Shown here in pieces: positions 62,101 to 64,000 of a stretch of 64,000 nt of DNA. This stretch comes from Heliocidaris tuberculata (taxonomy: Eukaryota > Echinodermata > Echinoidea > Camarodonta > Echinometridae): NCBI GenBank assembly GCA_025618425.1, contig CM046847.1:17381766-17445765 (forward strand), written 5' to 3'. A model generated the notes under the pieces. That model was not told the DNA's origin and ran no database searches. It saw only the letters and a program-made list of their open reading frames with translations. The first letter of the stretch is position 1; every line of letters begins with the position of its first letter. Made by a program: the position numbers and the translations under genes.

Positions 62101-62181
62101 TTGTAACTGGCAAACGTATCGCCCGACTCCGTTTTGTAACACCGACTTCAGAAACGCTGATGGAAATTGTCGATTAGCCAT
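56139..62181 (-). CDS. MRPL43: MRPL43 (mL43), mitochondrial large-subunit ribosomal protein, copy 2, complete
   Basis: Complete three-exon gene. Exon 1 (62051-62181) starts ATGGCTAATCGACAA and encodes an N-terminus with the family pattern FLKSVLQNGVGRYVCQLQRL. It ends in phase 2 before donor GTAAGTACAG. Exon 2 is 58953-59062 and exon 3 is 56139-56452 (TGA). Total 555 nt, 184 residues, within the usual mL43 size. The L51/S25/CI-B8 domain spans about residues 40-120 and includes [20 protein letters not shown]. The C-terminal 45 or so residues are charged and poorly conserved. Intron 1 is about 3 kb and holds several fold-back elements; intron 2 (about 2.5 kb) holds a 1.6-kb nested element. The start codon is the first ATG of the conserved reading frame. 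The product would be imported into mitochondria. Confidence 0.92.
57251..58043. mobile_element. Inner nested element, copy 2
   Basis: Counterpart of 21858-22611 with the same ends. Confidence 0.82.
57798..57992. repeat. Hairpin inside nested element, full arms, copy 2
   Basis: A 195-bp inverted repeat with arms of about 90 bases around a short loop. It includes CTTTGTGGAAAATTGAAGAA on the left and its mirror on the right. Confidence 0.88.
59817..60432. mobile_element. Fold-back element with AAAGGG(C)AATCC ends, copy 2
   Basis: Uninterrupted counterpart of 24500-25036. Left AAAGGGAAATCCAACCTTAA, right TTCCAAGGTTGGATTGCCCT ending at 60432. The arms are more diverged than in 29471-30076. Confidence 0.72.
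60431..60990. mobile_element. Fold-back element related to 26009-26492, missing its left tip
   Basis: Starts directly at TTAATGAAAAGAGAGGATAG, abutting the previous element, and ends with the normal right tip CCCCAGGGTTTCATTCTC. A poly-T run lies near 60908-60925. Confidence 0.75.
61210..61392. mobile_element. Dispersed repeat family C, member 3 (partial)
   Basis: Begins AAGGATTGTAATTCCGAACA and follows members 1 and 2 up to AAGGGACCAAAACGC, then diverges. In MRPL43 intron 1. Confidence 0.72.
61480..61697 (-). mobile_element. Dispersed repeat with GGGGGTCGTTTCATCAAA end
   Basis: On the minus strand it reads GGGGGTCGTTTCATCAAACT, then CTTGTCAGCGA-like and GTTTCACAAAG-like segments, in the same order as 59363-59480 (copy 1: 24044-24165). 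A diverged family pair in opposite orientation. Confidence 0.5.
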
Positions 62182-64000
62182 TTTTAGACGTTTCAAAGTG
62201 TAGTTCGTTATTTCTATATCATCACAAGGCTACCTATGTGCTATCAGGATATAAATCTAGCAGATGATTAACAAAGAATCGTGAAAATATTCACATTTCT
62301 CCACCGAACCTGGTTTTCCGATCGCGAAAACGTGCTACGTGTTAGTCTTTGTACAACGATTACTGTCATTGTGCACTCACATAGCAGCAAGACGATCGAG
62401 TGGTCCAGAAATGCACATAGATGGGTTTTTTTATGATTGAGGAAGCTCAGTGGAGAGCAACAGTAAAAGGGCAAAACTCTGATTTATACCAGGGAAATAT
62501 TTCAATCATCTTAAAGACTGATTCGAAGGTAAAATTGAATGCTGAGATAGAGAATGATAATTCGGGGATATAGGGATATTTATATAGCAGAGTCATTTTC
62601 TAGTTCCGTGGATAAATTAAGCATTAGGCATCTATCGGCAGAGGCGGACCAGGATGTTGCGGAGGCACAATTATGGGGAAAAAACCTCTGACAAGCACAA
62701 AAAAAGGTAATCACAGCTTTCAGGTCCCTTTGGGTTCTAAAATTTGAGGGGCACCAAAGAAATACACCGTGATAAGGGGGCACGCTTTTCAGTTTACACC
62801 AGGCCAGTGCACGATTGTTGTGTTTTAAATGGGGCATGCCGAGTCGAGAGTGCGCCAATGGGCCACTCCCGGCAACTCCTAAATTCATAAGTAATATTAA
62901 TGACCTCCAAACGACTAACCATTCATATTTTAGTAATTATAACTGGGTACACACAAATATCGAGTAGGCACATGGATTTGGAAGCATGCAGAAATGTTTC
63001 TCATAATTATCATTTATATGGAATCAAACAGTCCATCCTGACCCGGTGGAGCTAGTGATTTGAAGCAGTTCACATTCATGCCCGATGACAGGCAGGATGC
63101 TAACTAATGAAATGTGAATGACTGAATAAAGATGTAGCACATAGTAGGGGCCTACTTCGAGATAGTAGCCTACTGCTTATTACTAGTACTAATAACTGGG
63201 CCTGTGGTGTTGGCTTGTCAACAAGAGCGTCGCTAGAGGGGGAGTACAGACAGTGCTCTTCTACCTTCCCCATTCAACTCTATTGGCTTGTTGGGGAAAA
63301 AATATGGAATCTCCATATTTGGAAATCTGACAACCAGTTTCACCGGCCCTCGTTGGCAATTTTTTTTTTTTTTTTTAATTTTTATTTTTTATCTATCTTG
63401 TCAGCAAGTTAGTGCGACACTACCCTCCCCGGCCCCGCCCCGATGAAAATTTTAAGACAAGCTCAGTATAGGAATTGTCTTCAAACAAAGCCAAGGCTAT
63501 GTCTATGCCTATGCTATGGAGTATGGTCTATGCAATGTCTTCTCTCAATAATTTTCTTCCTTTCGTACCCTAGAATATCAAAGTGGTATATAAGGCACGA
63601 ATAAATCTTTCTTTTAACTCGCTTATTAATAAATTTGGTTGTCGATGTGTGCGAAATTTCATTGAGTTTTTTTTATATTTAAAATTCAGGCGCGTAGCCA
63701 GGGGGCGGTGGGGCGGTCCCCCCCCCCAAAAAAAAATAATAATAAAACAAACAAACAAACAAACAAAAGCGAGAGCGAAAAAGCTGCATGCGGGAAGTGA
63801 AAGAAAAAAGTCTTAAAAAGCGCTACGAGCCGTTATCTTTCTCTCAAAATTTGCTATAAAAACGTTAAAGTTTTCGCGCTTCGCGCGGGAAGGGGAAACT
63901 ACACCCTCCCTGCACCAACCCCTGTTACTTACAGTGCAGTACTGCGTCCGAATAATTGAAAAGCAGTCAGGGCGTCGAACTAACTTTTCGCCTAAAGAAA
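62182..64000. other. Region upstream of MRPL43
   Basis: The first few hundred bases should hold the MRPL43 5' untranslated region and promoter; no core element is recognised. The rest has no recognised gene. The stretch near 63690-63740 contains GCGTAGCCAGGGGGCGGTGG with C and A runs, a sequence type often found at ends of dispersed repeats in invertebrates; this is a weak call. Confidence 0.45.

Noticed and set aside
62580..62888. 102-codon minus-strand frame upstream of MRPL43
   Set aside because: No recognised motif and no counterpart in the window; the Trp/His/Pro-rich composition suggests a dispersed repeat, but this cannot be shown here.
1..64000. tRNA, rRNA and retrovirus-like genes
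   Set aside because: None recognised by eye on either strand; a dedicated tRNA or covariance-model scan was not possible here.

Overview
The window is nuclear DNA of an animal. It is AT-rich, its genes are split into many short exons with GT/AG boundaries, and its introns and spacers are packed with small inverted-repeat DNA elements and simple repeats. The best guess is a highly polymorphic marine invertebrate deuterostome, perhaps a sea urchin or relative. That guess rests on general character, not on a diagnostic marker. No prokaryotic or viral gene is seen.

Layout. About 25 kb is present twice in direct orientation: 1-25036 (copy 1) and 35364-60353 (copy 2), about 35.36 kb apart. Each copy carries NOC3L on the plus strand (17 internal and terminal coding exons, 1795-17139 and 37151-52502), followed tail-to-tail by MRPL43 on the minus strand. 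Copy 1 ends at a run of exactly 500 N (25037-25536). To the right of the gap, 25537-35363 is not duplicated. It holds two exons of an ARL3-like small GTPase on the minus strand (25587-26733), a CpG-rich stretch with a likely tiny first exon of NOC3L (30898-30912), and many fold-back elements. Copy 2 continues past the homologous part into 60354-64000, which contains exon 1 of MRPL43 (62051-62181). MRPL43 is therefore complete only in copy 2 (184 codons over three exons). NOC3L is complete only in copy 2, and only if the tiny exon is accepted (905 codons over 18 exons).

The two NOC3L copies appear to encode the same protein; the exonic differences seen are synonymous. The copies differ by scattered substitutions and indels, by microsatellite length, and by one hairpin-arm deletion. 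The N gap, the truncated ARL-like gene and the missing MRPL43 exon 1 in copy 1 all fall at one junction. Two haplotypes assembled in tandem, or a scaffolding error, is therefore at least as likely as a true tandem duplication.

Functionally the genes are housekeeping genes. NOC3L acts in nucleolar pre-60S ribosome assembly. mL43 (MRPL43) is a protein of the mitochondrial large ribosomal subunit. The ARL3-like protein is a small GTPase, which in known ARL3 acts in trafficking of lipidated cargo to cilia. The unusual content is the mobile-element layer: two hAT-like elements, a nested element-within-element-within-element, a Mutator-like miniature element with a 9-bp target duplication, mariner-like miniature elements with TA flanks, and several large palindromic elements. 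I found no convincing new multi-gene system.
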